A DNA stretch of 64,000 nucleotides, from NCBI RefSeq assembly GCF_010093815.1, contig NW_022985549.1, positions 1,447,446 to 1,511,445 on the forward strand, read 5' to 3'. Numbering within the stretch: position 1 is the first letter of the stretch; every line of letters begins with the position of its first letter. The translations under genes and the position numbers were made by a program. Under the pieces are notes generated by a model, which was not told the DNA's origin, ran no database searches, and saw only the letters and a list, made by a program, of their open reading frames with translations. Of the stretch, positions 10,692 through 21,539 are shown piece by piece. Source of the stretch: Pseudovirgaria hyperparasitica (lineage: Eukaryota; Ascomycota; Dothideomycetes; Acrospermales; Acrospermaceae).

Positions 10692-13600
10692 TGGGACATG
10701 TTTCTCTTTTTTTTTTGATATTGTGTAGGGGTTTTAAAAGCGGGTTCGGTTCGGGTGGGATATGGGGGACGGGAACGATATGCGCATGGGTTTGCGCGGT
10801 CACGAGAACGGGCATGCACCGGAACGGCACGCGATGCGATGCAATGCATGCGTATATACATGCATGTACCCTGCACGCATCATAGAAGCTATGTATTCTT
10901 CTTCTTTTTCCTACAGTAGATCCGATACCCTCACGAGCGATGTACGACCTCTCCTTCTATCTTTTCTTACTGTATTCTATTACACGGCCATAGACTGTTT
11001 CCTTTCTCTTTTGTCCTATCTCGATGTAGAACCAAACCGGAAGACCAAAAGTAGACACTAAGTCAGCTATAATTCCAGCTACATCTGTCTCGGATGCATC
11101 GCCGATGGTTAGAGTAGATACTTAGGCTTTGCAGTCAGTCGATTATAACATCTGGGGAGCGCTCGTCCGTACGTGCTTAGTCCAAACCCAAATAAAAGAA
11201 TATAGCCTACTCTATAACTATCTTAGACACTCCGCCGGCGCCTAGAGGGACCTGTTCTCGCATATCTCGCCTCCGCCATCCGGCACCCGCGATCCATACC
11301 AGCCCTGACCCGTTCTCAACCATGCCCGTGCTAACCACCACGACGTTTTCGGATCCCCAACCCGAACGTACCATTTCTAAACCCCTCCTCCGCTCCGCTA
11401 AAGCGCCCGGGTAACATACCTTATCCATCCTAACACCTGCACTATACTAATCATACTCACGCTCGCGCTCGAGCATCTAAGTTCTAACGCAGTATCTCTA
11501 ACCTGGAGCCGAGCCGTACTAACCATCCTCAAACCGTACGCAGCACCGTGGACTACCCTGGTTAATGCGCCGGCGGCTAGAGTAAGTAGCCGTGGTTCCG
11601 AGATCCGAGATCACGTATTTCTCCATGGATCTCACTCGCATTCTATGCCTGTTTGATCCACTACCCGAGCAGTCCCAATCCGTCCAACTGGACCAGACCC
11701 TCCGCTCAAGATGTGGAGTAGAGCGAAGCTAATGAAGGCTATTCTCCTACTACTATACGGTATACCTCTGACTTCGGTGCCAAGAAGCTGCTCCGTGTCG
11801 AGCCAAGTCCGTCGAACTATGGATGCATCACGCCACGACTCAACATGACGACAGGTCAGGACAGAGGAATGGTCATACTCGTGGTCGTTGCTGGTAGCGA
11901 AGTTGTGATCTGCGCGTGCGTGCATGTGTGGAGTGCAGATCTGCGCGCGAGGGAGAAGAGTGGGCGGTAGAGATGTGATCTGTAAAAACAATCAGGATTG
12001 ACTACATTTCTGGGCGCCCACTCTGCTATGGACTTGGGCATTGGGCTATGGGTGAATAAGATAAGCCGCTGTGACAGGGCGCGATGTGTAAGAGGTTTAT
12101 CGCATGAGGCGGTTAGCGAGGAGAAGCTTGCTCTGTATTTGAGACCGACACGTACTAACCATCCCATCCATCCTATCCCATCTAACCAAAGAAGAAGAAG
12201 AAAAGGCAAAGCCAAAAGAAACCCACAACAAAGAAGAAAATAAAATACCGATGGTCCGTCTACCAACCTATCACGCACCGCGCACAGGGTCCATATGTTG
12301 ATAGACGTACCATGTATACACACAATCAACCAACAAGCCACCCCAGCCTAAACCTCACCGTCGATCACACCTCACAAAGAGAAGGAAAAAGAAGCGCGAG
12401 ACGCAGAATAGCGCTCGGCGCACGATGAATGGCTGCGATTCTAGATGCCACAAATACACCTGCACAGCCAATCCAGACTCGCGTCATGTGCTTGGCGCAA
12501 TACGCGTGCTGGATTGGACGTGGACGACCCCCTCCCTCGGCGCATCGCCATCTATTTGATTCATCACACGAGGTGAGATGTAGATGAGGCTGCGCAAGTA
12601 TTCGGGAATAAATACGAAGTGTGAATTACCCGTCTAGCGCGGGCCTAGACATACTATCCATCAAACCAAAACATCGAATAAACGAGCCGACACAACACAC
12701 TCGAAGAGCAACAACACGTCCTAAAGCCCTGTCCCTGCAGCCGATCCCGTCTCACTCCCGTCCTTGCTTCCCGCAGTTCGCCCCTTCTTGTATCTTACCT
12801 AATTAGCTGGAAAGGGGGTAGTCCTAACACTTATCTTCGCGCTGTTATGATCTTGGATAGAGTTAGCTAAAAAGGGGGGGAGGGGGAGGGGGAGGGGGAG
12901 GGGTTAATGGGCATACACCTATGCATCAACAAGCTAGACTAGACTAGCGTCATCGTGGCGTGCGTGGCTAGCGCACTTACGTGCGTTAATGTCGAGGGAC
13001 TTTTAGACTTTGGCGGGCCTTGCCCTTTTTGCGTACTTCGTTTCCGATGGACTGCCGGCGTGGCATGGTGAGCGCGTACGGTTTTGAGATGGAGATGGGA
13101 GCGTGGTGTGGGTGTGGGTGTGAGATTCTGGTGGGTGAGAGTAAGAGTTGAAAATGGGGGGTACTTGGGTTATTCCGTATGCTTGGAGAATGTCATATTT
13201 ACTTTGCACGTACTGTTCTCTATATATCATGAGTTAATTTTATTGATGTTACTAACAGGGTTATCAACTTGATAGAGCCTATAATAGATATACACACGTT
13301 CTGCCCCATGTATGTTGTACTATAGAGAAAGTCCTATGGGTTATTATATCCTAGTAGTCCTAGGTGTAAGTGTCTATACCATATGCGTTTATTGGAATAT
13401 CGATGCATTTACTGGCTTTATGACTCGCGTCTTTTTCACTGTATATCAACAAGCCTAGACGGAATCCTATATCACATAGGTATTTTGAGCCGGCTAATGT
13501 ACCATAGGAATTATTAGTAAGATATGTCTTTTGCATCGTGTACCGCACATGTCATCAGGTAATTAAGGCATTGGACTTTGGACTCAAATATCTGTTGCGT

Positions 13601-14606
13601 AAACAGGTATGAATCCTAGCCCAACTACGCATGGTTATACTAAATCAGCTCCAGCTCTTGACATTGTTCTTGGACCTGAAAGCCTAAACCATACGAATAA
13701 TCATATGAACGATGTCGTAGTACAGAGGGGTAGCGACAGAGGGGTAGCGACAGAAAAAGGTATTAAAATAGATAAGCGATCATACCATCACCATTCCAAA
13801 CCTAGCGATTAGGCCACAGTACTATATTATGCAGAGCTGCATAGGCCGACGAGACTACACACCACCAAGAGCCGGCCAGTGGGTTCATGTCCGGTGTCAA
13901 AGCCGTAGGACAAGAGTCTAGTTTCCGCTTCAATATCCCAACGGGCCCCATCACTCACTTTTGGAGTGGTAGACATAGAGGAGGGGCCAGTAGATCTGCT
14001 AAATGGTCCAGAAAAGGGGTCGTAACATCTCATCCGAATCTGGATATGTCAGTCTTTGGGTACGTACTCATCCATACGGTTCAGGGGCTAGTAAAGAGGT
14101 ATACAATCTTATAGATAGTGGAGTGTAGAGGTATATGATTGTATCGAGAGAGGCATCAGGATACTGGAGTGCTTGAAAATCTCTTAGCTGAAGAAGCCTG
14201 ACGGCATTCGACGTGAAAACTGACACAAAATGGCCTATAGACAAAGGTTAAGAATGGTAGATGGGGTATTGCAAAGGTCACCCATTGAATGTGAATGACA
14301 TGGAGCCTTGAATCAGCCTTCACGAATACGAAAGTTCGAAGGTTAGACTGCCTGGAGTGTTAGAATAGTAGGCCCAGCCTTAAATCAACACTTTGTCCAC
14401 GACATTTTTGAACAAGCAAAATAGACAAAAGCGTCATGGGTCATTTGCCCCTGTCCACAGCGAAGAATCAGACTTCGGCGGAATTACACCCGTCCAAGAC
14501 TATAGGACCATGATACCTGAGTTGCAATCTATCTATAAAGTCTACGGGACAAAAGAACCAACCATATGCTACATTTTATTATCTCAGCAGTACTTGTTAA
14601 CATCCC
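10692..14606. other. Gene-poor region, possibly decayed repeat DNA
   Basis: No gene could be supported. 11200-11600 has a patchwork of CTA/TAA words, and 13180-14380 is AT-rich with short stop-broken frames, as in old mutated repeats. A 14-base direct duplication (AGGGGTAGCGACAG) sits near 13727-13755. A G-rich tract is listed separately. No terminal repeats or transposase were recognised. Confidence 0.5.
12874..12903 (+). repeat. G-rich tract (GGGGGA repeat)
   Basis: A run of seven or more G is followed by four GGGGGA-type units. It has at least four G-runs of five bases separated by single A, so the plus strand could form a G-quadruplex. It sits in intergenic DNA. Confidence 0.85.
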
Positions 14607-15630
14607 CTATTTGGCAATCTCTACCCCGTTGGAAGCACCTAAGGCGTGTTAGTAAAGCGCGCAACACAGATTCGGCTCAACCTACCCAAAGCCTTCTTGA
14701 TATCACCATATATAGCAAACTGGCCCGCCGTCAAACCACCCACCATAAACAACCGCGTCGGCAGCCCAGCAAACGAGCCCCGCAAACCAAGCTCTCCCGC
14801 AATCTTCATGAGCCGTGCAAGAGTACTCTCGCCAGGCAGTCCCTTGGTCTTATTGATCTTAGAAAGCATGGTATCAGCAGGCTGGGAGACAATCGCCGCG
14901 GCAAACCCCGCGAGCAGACCAGATCCAAGATTGAGCGTGGTGTCACCACCGATGAGTTTGTCTGTATTCACGCGAGCCTTGAAGAACTCTGCGATCTTCT
15001 CGAAAGCGACAAACTTCGTCACGGTGTATGGGACTTGCTTGAAGAGAATCGGTCCGAAGCCGGAGTAGAATGCGCCAACGCCTTCGTTCTTCAGGATCTT
15101 ACTGAAGCCTCCTATCAGCCCGTTCGCGAATCCAGGCGTCGAGACAAGTCGGATCCGCGTAGCTTCCAACGGACAGAGCGCTATTGAGGCGAAGAACTCT
15201 GCAGACGCGGATGACACCGAGTAGACTGCTGTTCGATTGCGTCTTGCAGACTCGATGCCGATGACGTTTATAGACTGCTGCTTGAAGAACTCATAGCCGC
15301 CGAACTTGAACGCGCCCTGTATGAAGTAGCCGGTGAAGGTTGGGCCGAGGCCTGTTAGGAGTGTGCGAGCGCCTTCTTGGGAGAGCACTTGGCGGAAGCC
15401 GCCTATCATGCCTCTATTGTACGTTATCGGATCCAGTTGGATCTTCGTCTTCACGCTGTGTTGCGGTCAAAATCATGGTTGGTTGCAGAATTGTAGTATC
15501 GAGACACATACACATCCACAGGGGTAAAAGCGCCATGGGTGATGGAGCACCCCAGAGCTCCAGCGAGGGCAAAGCGGGAGTACAGGTCGAAGCCCTTGGG
15601 GGAATTTGTCGGCGGAACGAGAGAAGCCAT
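14607..15630 (-). CDS. MIR1: Mitochondrial phosphate carrier (SLC25 family)
   Basis: Three exons (15630-15512, 15455-14686, 14638-14607) joined over 56-nt and 47-nt introns give 306 residues. The three mitochondrial-carrier signatures are clear: PVDVVKTKIQ (split by intron 1), [10 protein letters not shown] and [10 protein letters not shown]. Yeast Mir1-like words include [26 protein letters not shown] and [10 protein letters not shown]. The last exon is only 32 nt and supplies the family-type ending GVEIAK; without that splice the protein would run on into unrelated residues. ATG 15630 (MASLVPP...) is chosen because fungal orthologs start this way. The protein exchanges phosphate with protons across the inner mitochondrial membrane. 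It is divergent from the next gene, with ~230 bp between starts. A plus-strand open frame over 14393-15187 is an antisense shadow. Confidence 0.95.
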
Positions 15631-15860
15631 GGCAACATGGACGGTGGTCATATTCTGGGACATGCAAATGGGTTTATATATAGGTTTGCATTGTCCGGCA
15701 ATGACCAATGAGCGCGCAGCACTAGTGCATCCATTGATTACTAGTGGCTACCGCATTCGGCTAGCACGGCGGAGCTGAGACAACCTAAGCCCTGCCGCTA
15801 TTGCCGACATTTCAATCAACCTCCTGATTAGTATCACTTTTTCATCATGTATTCTGCGCC

Positions 15861-17043
15861 ATGCGACAAGGCTCGAGGGTGCGCGATGAAGAGACCGAAA
15901 CAGTACGGCGACGGAGAGAGCAGGTGCGGCTGAATGTAGCAGCCCTACGACGCCGACGAAAGGCCCTCACAGGCAGCCAGCACGCGCAGCCAACGTGGAG
16001 CAACAAGACACAGCATGACTTCGGGAAAGCTACGTGTATATCCGGCTCAAGATCTCGCAAACACCCAGTCGATGCTAGCGCCCTGTCGTCGGACCACGTG
16101 CTACTAGCCGTCCCCGTCGCCGGCCAGCAATACGCCGAAGTGATAGTCCAGTTCTTGCTCCAGCAGATTCCGAAGAAATCAGACAGTCAAGCCCCTTTCT
16201 GGCCGCCGCATCATTGGATGATCTTGCTATCAGAGCACACGATTGTGAATGAGAGCCTCCATCTTGCCATCAAAGCCACGGCATTGCGGGTTTTGAGTCT
16301 TGTTCGGCTGGATCGGCAGGCGCATATCAGCGGCCTGAATTTGTATGGAAGGGCATTACAGACGTTCCGCCATGAGATTATAGATGGTGTTTCAAGTCCA
16401 GGGGATATGATTGCCACAGCTCTAATGATGGCATCGTTTGAGGTATGGAATCCGCTCCCACGTGGTCATGACTGACGTCTCGTCAAGCTGATGAACCTGA
16501 CTGCGGGCGGCGTCCAGCGTTGGCGATCGCACGTGGAGAGCGTGCGACCGGTCATGTTGAACTGGGCACGATTCGCGACAGATGACGCGTTTGGTAGGTC
16601 GCTGATAAGCTGTTGGGATACACAAATGGTGCGGGACCTTAAAATGTCAATGTTCGCTCCAATTAACGCAGTGAAAGGTTTACTCCGAACTACTTGACGA
16701 GGAAAGTCGGGCCTGCGAACGGCAAAGCACAGAGGGGGGCTGTGGAGATATTCCCACGTGCACGACCCTAGAAAACTACATGCTGGTCCAGCAGCGGAAA
16801 CTGCTTTCCTTGAGCGCTGCGTTGCGCTTCAGCCCCTATACGCACGATCCGTTGGAATCCGAAGTACCCGAGGACAGATATCGTGAGACTCTGACGACGG
16901 AACTCGATCACACATGTGATATTGTGGAGAAGAGGTATGGTCTTCTTGGCAAAATCATGACTATTCTGCCCAAGACGATTGCCAGTCCTGGGGGCCTGGA
17001 TTCGGAGGTCGATCTCGTGCAGTACAGACTAGGCTTGCAATGA
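15861..17043 (+). CDS. Fungal transcription-factor-domain protein without visible zinc cluster
   Basis: The model has exons 15861-16442, 16488-16628 and 16678-17043 (362 residues). Intron 1 (45 nt, GTATGG...AAG) is well supported by the frame and by the join ...MMASFE/LMNLTAGG. Intron 2 has an atypical donor (GTGCGG) and is less sure. The middle resembles the fungal-specific regulator domain found behind Zn2Cys6 clusters: ESLHLAIKATALRVLSLVRL, LYGRALQTFRHEI, then ALMMASFEL and GGVQRWRSHVESV. The N-terminus is basic (RRRREQVRLNVAALRRRRK), but no six-Cys cluster was found at the start or just upstream. It may therefore lack its DNA-binding part or carry it in an exon I did not find. The family assignment is by pattern only. 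Confidence 0.62.
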
Positions 17044-17453
17044 ACGACCGGCAAGTTGGCTCTTAGCTCGGACTCGACAAAAGAGTGGATCTACAAGCCG
17101 GCTTTATTGACGACTTCCGAGATAGAGCGCTCGATACATGGCTAGAAATCTCTGAAGTTTCTGTGTTTCTGTTCGATGAGGCTTCACACATGTAGGGGTA
17201 TGCACATGCATCATTCCCGGAAGAACAAGGCAGGCTAGGTGTTGGGTAGGCATCAGGGGCTGAATGACCTCCTGATCATAGTATATCAAGCAGAGCACGA
17301 GACGAAGTGCGACAGATCAACAGCAGCAATGAGATGAAGAGGTAAACATAAGCCTATATTCAAAAATATAGTGCGCCAAAACTTCCCAAACCATGACCCT
17401 ACCTAACCCCAACCATAACATCCTCCACGAAGAACCAAAAAAACCCAGTCCAT
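17044..17453. other. Intergenic between convergent genes
   Basis: This is the shared 3' region of two convergent genes. No reading frame of note was seen; it probably holds both 3' untranslated ends. Confidence 0.5.
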
Positions 17454-18587
17454 CTAACCCCTGACCAGAGTAAGGCTGTAGGCAGACAGAATCTCGTTCA
17501 CAGGCTGGAAGTAAGTCACGCCGCCGCTAGTGCAGTCGCCCGAGCCCCCGGACGTCACACCCTGAGCCTGAGACCCAGAGTAGAAGGAACCGCCCGAGTC
17601 ACCAGGCTCAGCGCAAACACTAGTCTGCGTAAGCCCAGTAACGCTGCCCTGGGCGTAATTGACCGTCGCGCCGAGCGCGCGAACAGCACCGCAGAAAACA
17701 CCCGTGGTCGAGCCAGAGCGACAGATGCTCGCTCCGACAGCGGCAGCCGTGCTGCCGGCCACGGTAATCGTGCCGCCGTTGTAGTTGTTGATGACGCCGG
17801 AGAAGGTGTTCCCGCTGGCGCCGCGGATGTAGCTGTAGTCGCCGCTTCCAGGGAACACGGAGCCGGCGAAGGTGCCGAGCGTGGTGCCGCCGGAGGAGCT
17901 AGTGGTGGCGGTTGCGCCGGACGAGCCGCAATGCCCGGCGGACACGAAGCCCGTGGTGACGGAGAAGCCGACGGAGCAGCGGGCGCTGCGGTTAATGTAG
18001 TATGCGTCGCCGCCGCGCACGGTGGCAAAGGTCGTGGGCATGGCGGCCACGGTGCGGACTTCAAACTCGGACTCGACGAGGCCGACCTGCTTGGCTAGAT
18101 CGGCGGCCTGGGCGGTGCTGCCGGACAGGGCCTCGAGCACGAGCTTGTTGGCGGTGACGTCGACGAAGTAGGCTGCGATGCCGGTGGGCTCGGCGGACTC
18201 GAGGAGGGATTGCGGCATGTCGAGCTTGTCGAGGGCTTCCTTTGCTTGCTCGAGCTTGGAGAGGGGCGCGGCGACGACGAGCGGGGTTGCGCCGGCGGCG
18301 GAGACGGCGGGGGTGAGGGCTTCGTCGGTGACGGCGACGTTGAGCTCGCCGTCGACGAGCCAGGCGCCGGCGAAGGCGTTGCCGGTGGAGGTGCGGAGCT
18401 GCTCGATTATTTCGGTGGCCTTGAGCTCGCGGGCGACGCGGACGTGGGCTTGGTCGGCGTCGAGGCCGAGGTCGCGCTTCATGGCGGCGAGGATCTTGGG
18501 GTGGAGGGTGTTGGCCGCGGTGGTTGGGGCGCCGTAGACAATGGGCAGGAAGACTGCCAGGGCAGCGAGGAATTTGGTGAGCTCCAT
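17454..18587 (-). CDS. Secreted alpha-lytic/streptogrisin-type serine protease
   Basis: A single exon of 377 residues. The start at 18587 (MELTKFLAALAVFLPIVYGA) is chosen because it opens a clear signal peptide; the frame is open upstream but without one. Residues ~20-200 form a prodomain like that of alpha-lytic protease precursors (LVDGELNVAVTDEA, YFVDVTANKLVLEA). The mature part starts near RGGDAYYIN and has the His motif SAGHCG, a SGDYSYIRG stretch for the Asp region, and the Ser motif GDSGGSF, with paired Cys. This S1 subfamily is mainly actinobacterial, where the prodomain acts as a folding chaperone. Fungal members are known and are generally explained by transfer from bacteria. The absence of introns and the high GC fit that origin. 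It probably degrades external protein. Confidence 0.92.
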   Translation of the reverse strand: MELTKFLAALAVFLPIVYGAPTTAANTLHPKILAAMKRDLGLDADQAHVRVARELKATEIIEQLRTSTGNAFAGAWLVDGELNVAVTDEALTPAVSAAGATPLVVAAPLSKLEQAKEALDKLDMPQSLLESAEPTGIAAYFVDVTANKLVLEALSGSTAQAADLAKQVGLVESEFEVRTVAAMPTTFATVRGGDAYYINRSARCSVGFSVTTGFVSAGHCGSSGATATTSSSGGTTLGTFAGSVFPGSGDYSYIRGASGNTFSGVINNYNGGTITVAGSTAAAVGASICRSGSTTGVFCGAVRALGATVNYAQGSVTGLTQTSVCAEPGDSGGSFYSGSQAQGVTSGGSGDCTSGGVTYFQPVNEILSAYSLTLVRG

Positions 18588-20248
18588 GTCTTTGGGGGAT
18601 CTTTTGCTAAGGGCTTTGAAGGGGGAGAGCGAGAAGTGTTGGTGTTTTGTGCTGAGCGTGAGATGGTAAGACACTGGACTGTCGCACATGGAGATATATA
18701 TACCTGCTCCTGCGCCGGTGGTGTTGTGAATTTCATCATTTCTCTAAAGATGAATGTCCAATGGAGAGCCCTCGATACGTCTAACTGCTATGACATGTTA
18801 CCTTCCACAATCTGCAGTAACACGTTACCGTATGCACTCGCGGTGCTAGGCAGATTATCTCAAAGGGGCATCTTACAAGACTTCTACATTGCCATTCTCC
18901 CTCCGATTCTCTTAGGGTACCAACGATAGATTAAGATACTATATCTGCCCATACACGATGCGATCTCGCAAGCTTAATAGGAAGGAGTAGATCTACGCTA
19001 AGAGGGTCGGTCTTATGATCTGAGATAAGATGTCGACCTACCAGCCAGCCTTAAGCGACGGCCTGCGTACGGATGGAATATGAATAGCTACCCGGTCTAT
19101 ATCTCTATACGCCACCTGCCTAATCAAACACCTTTATCCGCTGCTAATAGGGAGGTAAGTCTGTTGTCTGTTCTGTCATGCAGGCGACTAGTATGGCAAT
19201 AGTCGTCATGATTGGCCGCGTTTTTTGGTATTCCTATCTTGGATCATGAATGAAATCCAGGGGCTTGAAGCGCTCCCAAGACTTTAAATCAACTACAGCA
19301 AGGCACCCGTCTGAGTCACGCAAGAATGGACAATTGATAGATAGGTTCTAGCAAGAGGTATGTGTAACTGCGCTGGGCAGTTAGTATGTTCTTCCATGAT
19401 ATTAGCCAAGTCTTGCGCCATACCTTGACACCTTCCAACTTCTCTCGTCAAGAACTGGAGCAAAAGCCTACGAGCCTGAAGGATCTTAGTCATTCAGGTC
19501 AGATGTACAAACTCGCGGTCGGCCATCGCCTCCGACCGTCCTGTAGTGAGGTGAGGTGAGGTGAAGTGAATAGCAGCAGCTAGAACAACCGCAGCGCGCG
19601 CCTGCCAAAATAGAGCAGGGATCAGCATCCATGCTAGCGATCGACAAGAGATCAGAAACGTCTGTCGATCCTTATCGTTGCGCTGTTCATGCCATATCTT
19701 AGGTAGCCTCGAACCTTCCTAATACGTTCATGATTGTCCATCTTGGCATCGCATCCATACTTCTATCGCATCTATGGATCCACCCACCACACCTGTCCAC
19801 ACGAGAGAGATCCATCATCCAACGTCGTCCATCAAGTCGACCAATGACAGATGGTGTTTTTTTACTTTTGCGTGTTTGCCCGCTTCAGACTAATCGCTGT
19901 AGGCGTCGTCGTGTCCGTTCCTGTAGAAAGTATCCATGGATATGGAAACTCGCTGTTTGAGCATAGCAATGCAGAAACCCATACCACGAGACGCAGTGCA
20001 GCATCCACCAACTCAGCGGACCTTTCGCAACGTCCATGCAGGTGCATCTCCGGTAAATCCGGCATTTGAAGGCGGAGAGAAATCCACTGCTGCTCCAAAA
20101 CGTTTGCGTGTGGGTGTGTGCCAAAGTCCCATTCCAAGCTAGGGGCATGGATCCGTGGAGATACCCGGGGTGATGACTCGGGGGAGTTTTTGGATCTAAT
20201 GCGGGTACATACTATGAAACATTCGCATTGCAACTCCCGAATACGCGG

Positions 20249-20284
20249 TGGTCTGGTCTGGTCTGGTCTGGTATGGTATGGTCT
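20249..20284. repeat. GGTCT/GGTAT 5-bp tandem repeat
   Basis: Four GGTCT units, two GGTAT units and a further GGTCT follow in direct tandem in intergenic DNA. Confidence 0.85.
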
Positions 20285-20665
20285 GCTCGCTACTAATAAC
20301 AGACCATGGCGGAGTGTGTGGCTAGGGCTGATGTTTGTGACTGTTGTTCAGCTTTGTTGTCGGAGTTTACACTGCTCTCCTCCACCAAATAATCGAACGA
20401 GTCCGTCTTACGGCTTTCTATGTATTTAACCTATAACGGCGCTGATGAACACAAGGTCCGCATTATTCGTTTGGTGCCGTCGCGATATATATATGATATA
20501 CACGTATGTACCAACTAGCTCCAATTTCGGCACATCACACACCGAGCGGGTCTTGATGCCCTACCAGGTCTGCATAGTACCTTTTGCCCACTCATATGCA
20601 GCGAAGAGCCCTTTCCAGGCACTGCAGTCGTACAAGTGAATATTACATACACATACACCTCACGC

Positions 20666-20725
20666 AGAGAGCCAGAGAGCCAGAGAGCCAGACAGCCAGA
20701 GAGCCAGAGAGCCAGAAAGCCAGAC
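20666..20725. repeat. GAGAGCCA 8-bp tandem repeat
   Basis: About seven copies of an 8-base unit with single-base variants (GACAGCCA, GAAAGCCA). Confidence 0.85.
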
Positions 20726-20985
20726 ACAGAGCAGTCCCCTCCAAGTAATTTAACCGCCTAGCCTGCTCGACACGCTGGTAACAACTTGCGACCGAAGACT
20801 TCTTAGTCCTATGCATAGAGGCTTAGTCAATTCAGTTCAGCTCAGCTCCAACATCTTAAAATGCACGATGTTGCGTATGAATACATTCTATTATTACAAC
20901 TTGAAGCTGGTAAGTATCTAATCCAGCCCGATTACGTACCGTCCCAAATAGCTGACTGAGCTGAGCCTGGACCATTTGAAGTTAC

Positions 20986-21047
20986 TAAGGCATAAAGGCA
21001 GCAAGGCAGCAAGGCACCAAGGCATGAAGGCATCAAGGCATCAAGCA
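20986..21047. repeat. AAGGCANNN 9-bp tandem repeat
   Basis: Six to seven copies of a unit made of AAGGCA plus three variable bases (TAA, GCA, CCA, TGA, TCA). The constant part is strict and the spacer drifts. Confidence 0.8.
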
Positions 21048-21130
21048 AGCGAGCGAGTAAAAAGACCTAATCAATTAAATTAATAGCCTTTTTGGCCAGA
21101 TTGGGGTTAGTTGGGTAGTACAGTAGCTGC

Positions 21131-21200
21131 GAGGCGAGGGCGAGGGCGAGGGCAAGGTGCACCCAGGCAGGCATACAGGCAGACAGGCAGGCATACAGGG
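21131..21200. repeat. GCGAGG and CAGGCAGG tandem repeats
   Basis: Four GCGAGG-like units are followed, after a short gap, by CAGGCAGGCATA-type units. Both lie in the 3' flank of the transporter gene. Confidence 0.75.
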
Positions 21201-21539
21201 CTGAAAAGGGAGGGGACCGGGATTATATATAATTAGCTCAGATGCATCGTGCATAGACAGAGGCGCACGGATGAAAAATAACTACAGTACAATCTCCCAA
21301 CGCGTGAGGACGAGCCGAGAGCGGATATCAAGGTCCAAGATCCAAGGTCCAAGATCCACGACAGAACGGGATGTGTTATATTCACAGTCGTCATACTACT
21401 GTATATTTCATTAGACAGAACAAATATATTCCATTTCGACAACGAAACCCAGATGTATAGAACCAGCAAAATACACAGTGTCAAATCGCATCGCGCCGGC
21501 CTCCAACACCACCACCACCACCAGCACCCACAGATCGAA

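Larger units (their letters stand above)
18588..21539. other. Gene-poor region rich in minisatellites
   Basis: No gene could be supported. 18760-19500 has short stop-broken frames like decayed repeat DNA. 20240-21200 has several independent tandem repeats, listed separately. The stretch ends in the 3' region of the UapA-type gene. Confidence 0.5.

Noticed and set aside
13190-13810. Possible old LTR-element fragment
   Set aside because: TGT...ACA-like ends and a following GGGTTATCAAC stretch hint at an LTR edge, but no second LTR copy and no readable element domain were found. It is too weak to call.
14393-15187. Long plus-strand open frame (264 codons)
   Set aside because: It lies antisense over the phosphate carrier exons. 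Its peptide has no recognisable features, while the minus strand gives a complete carrier.
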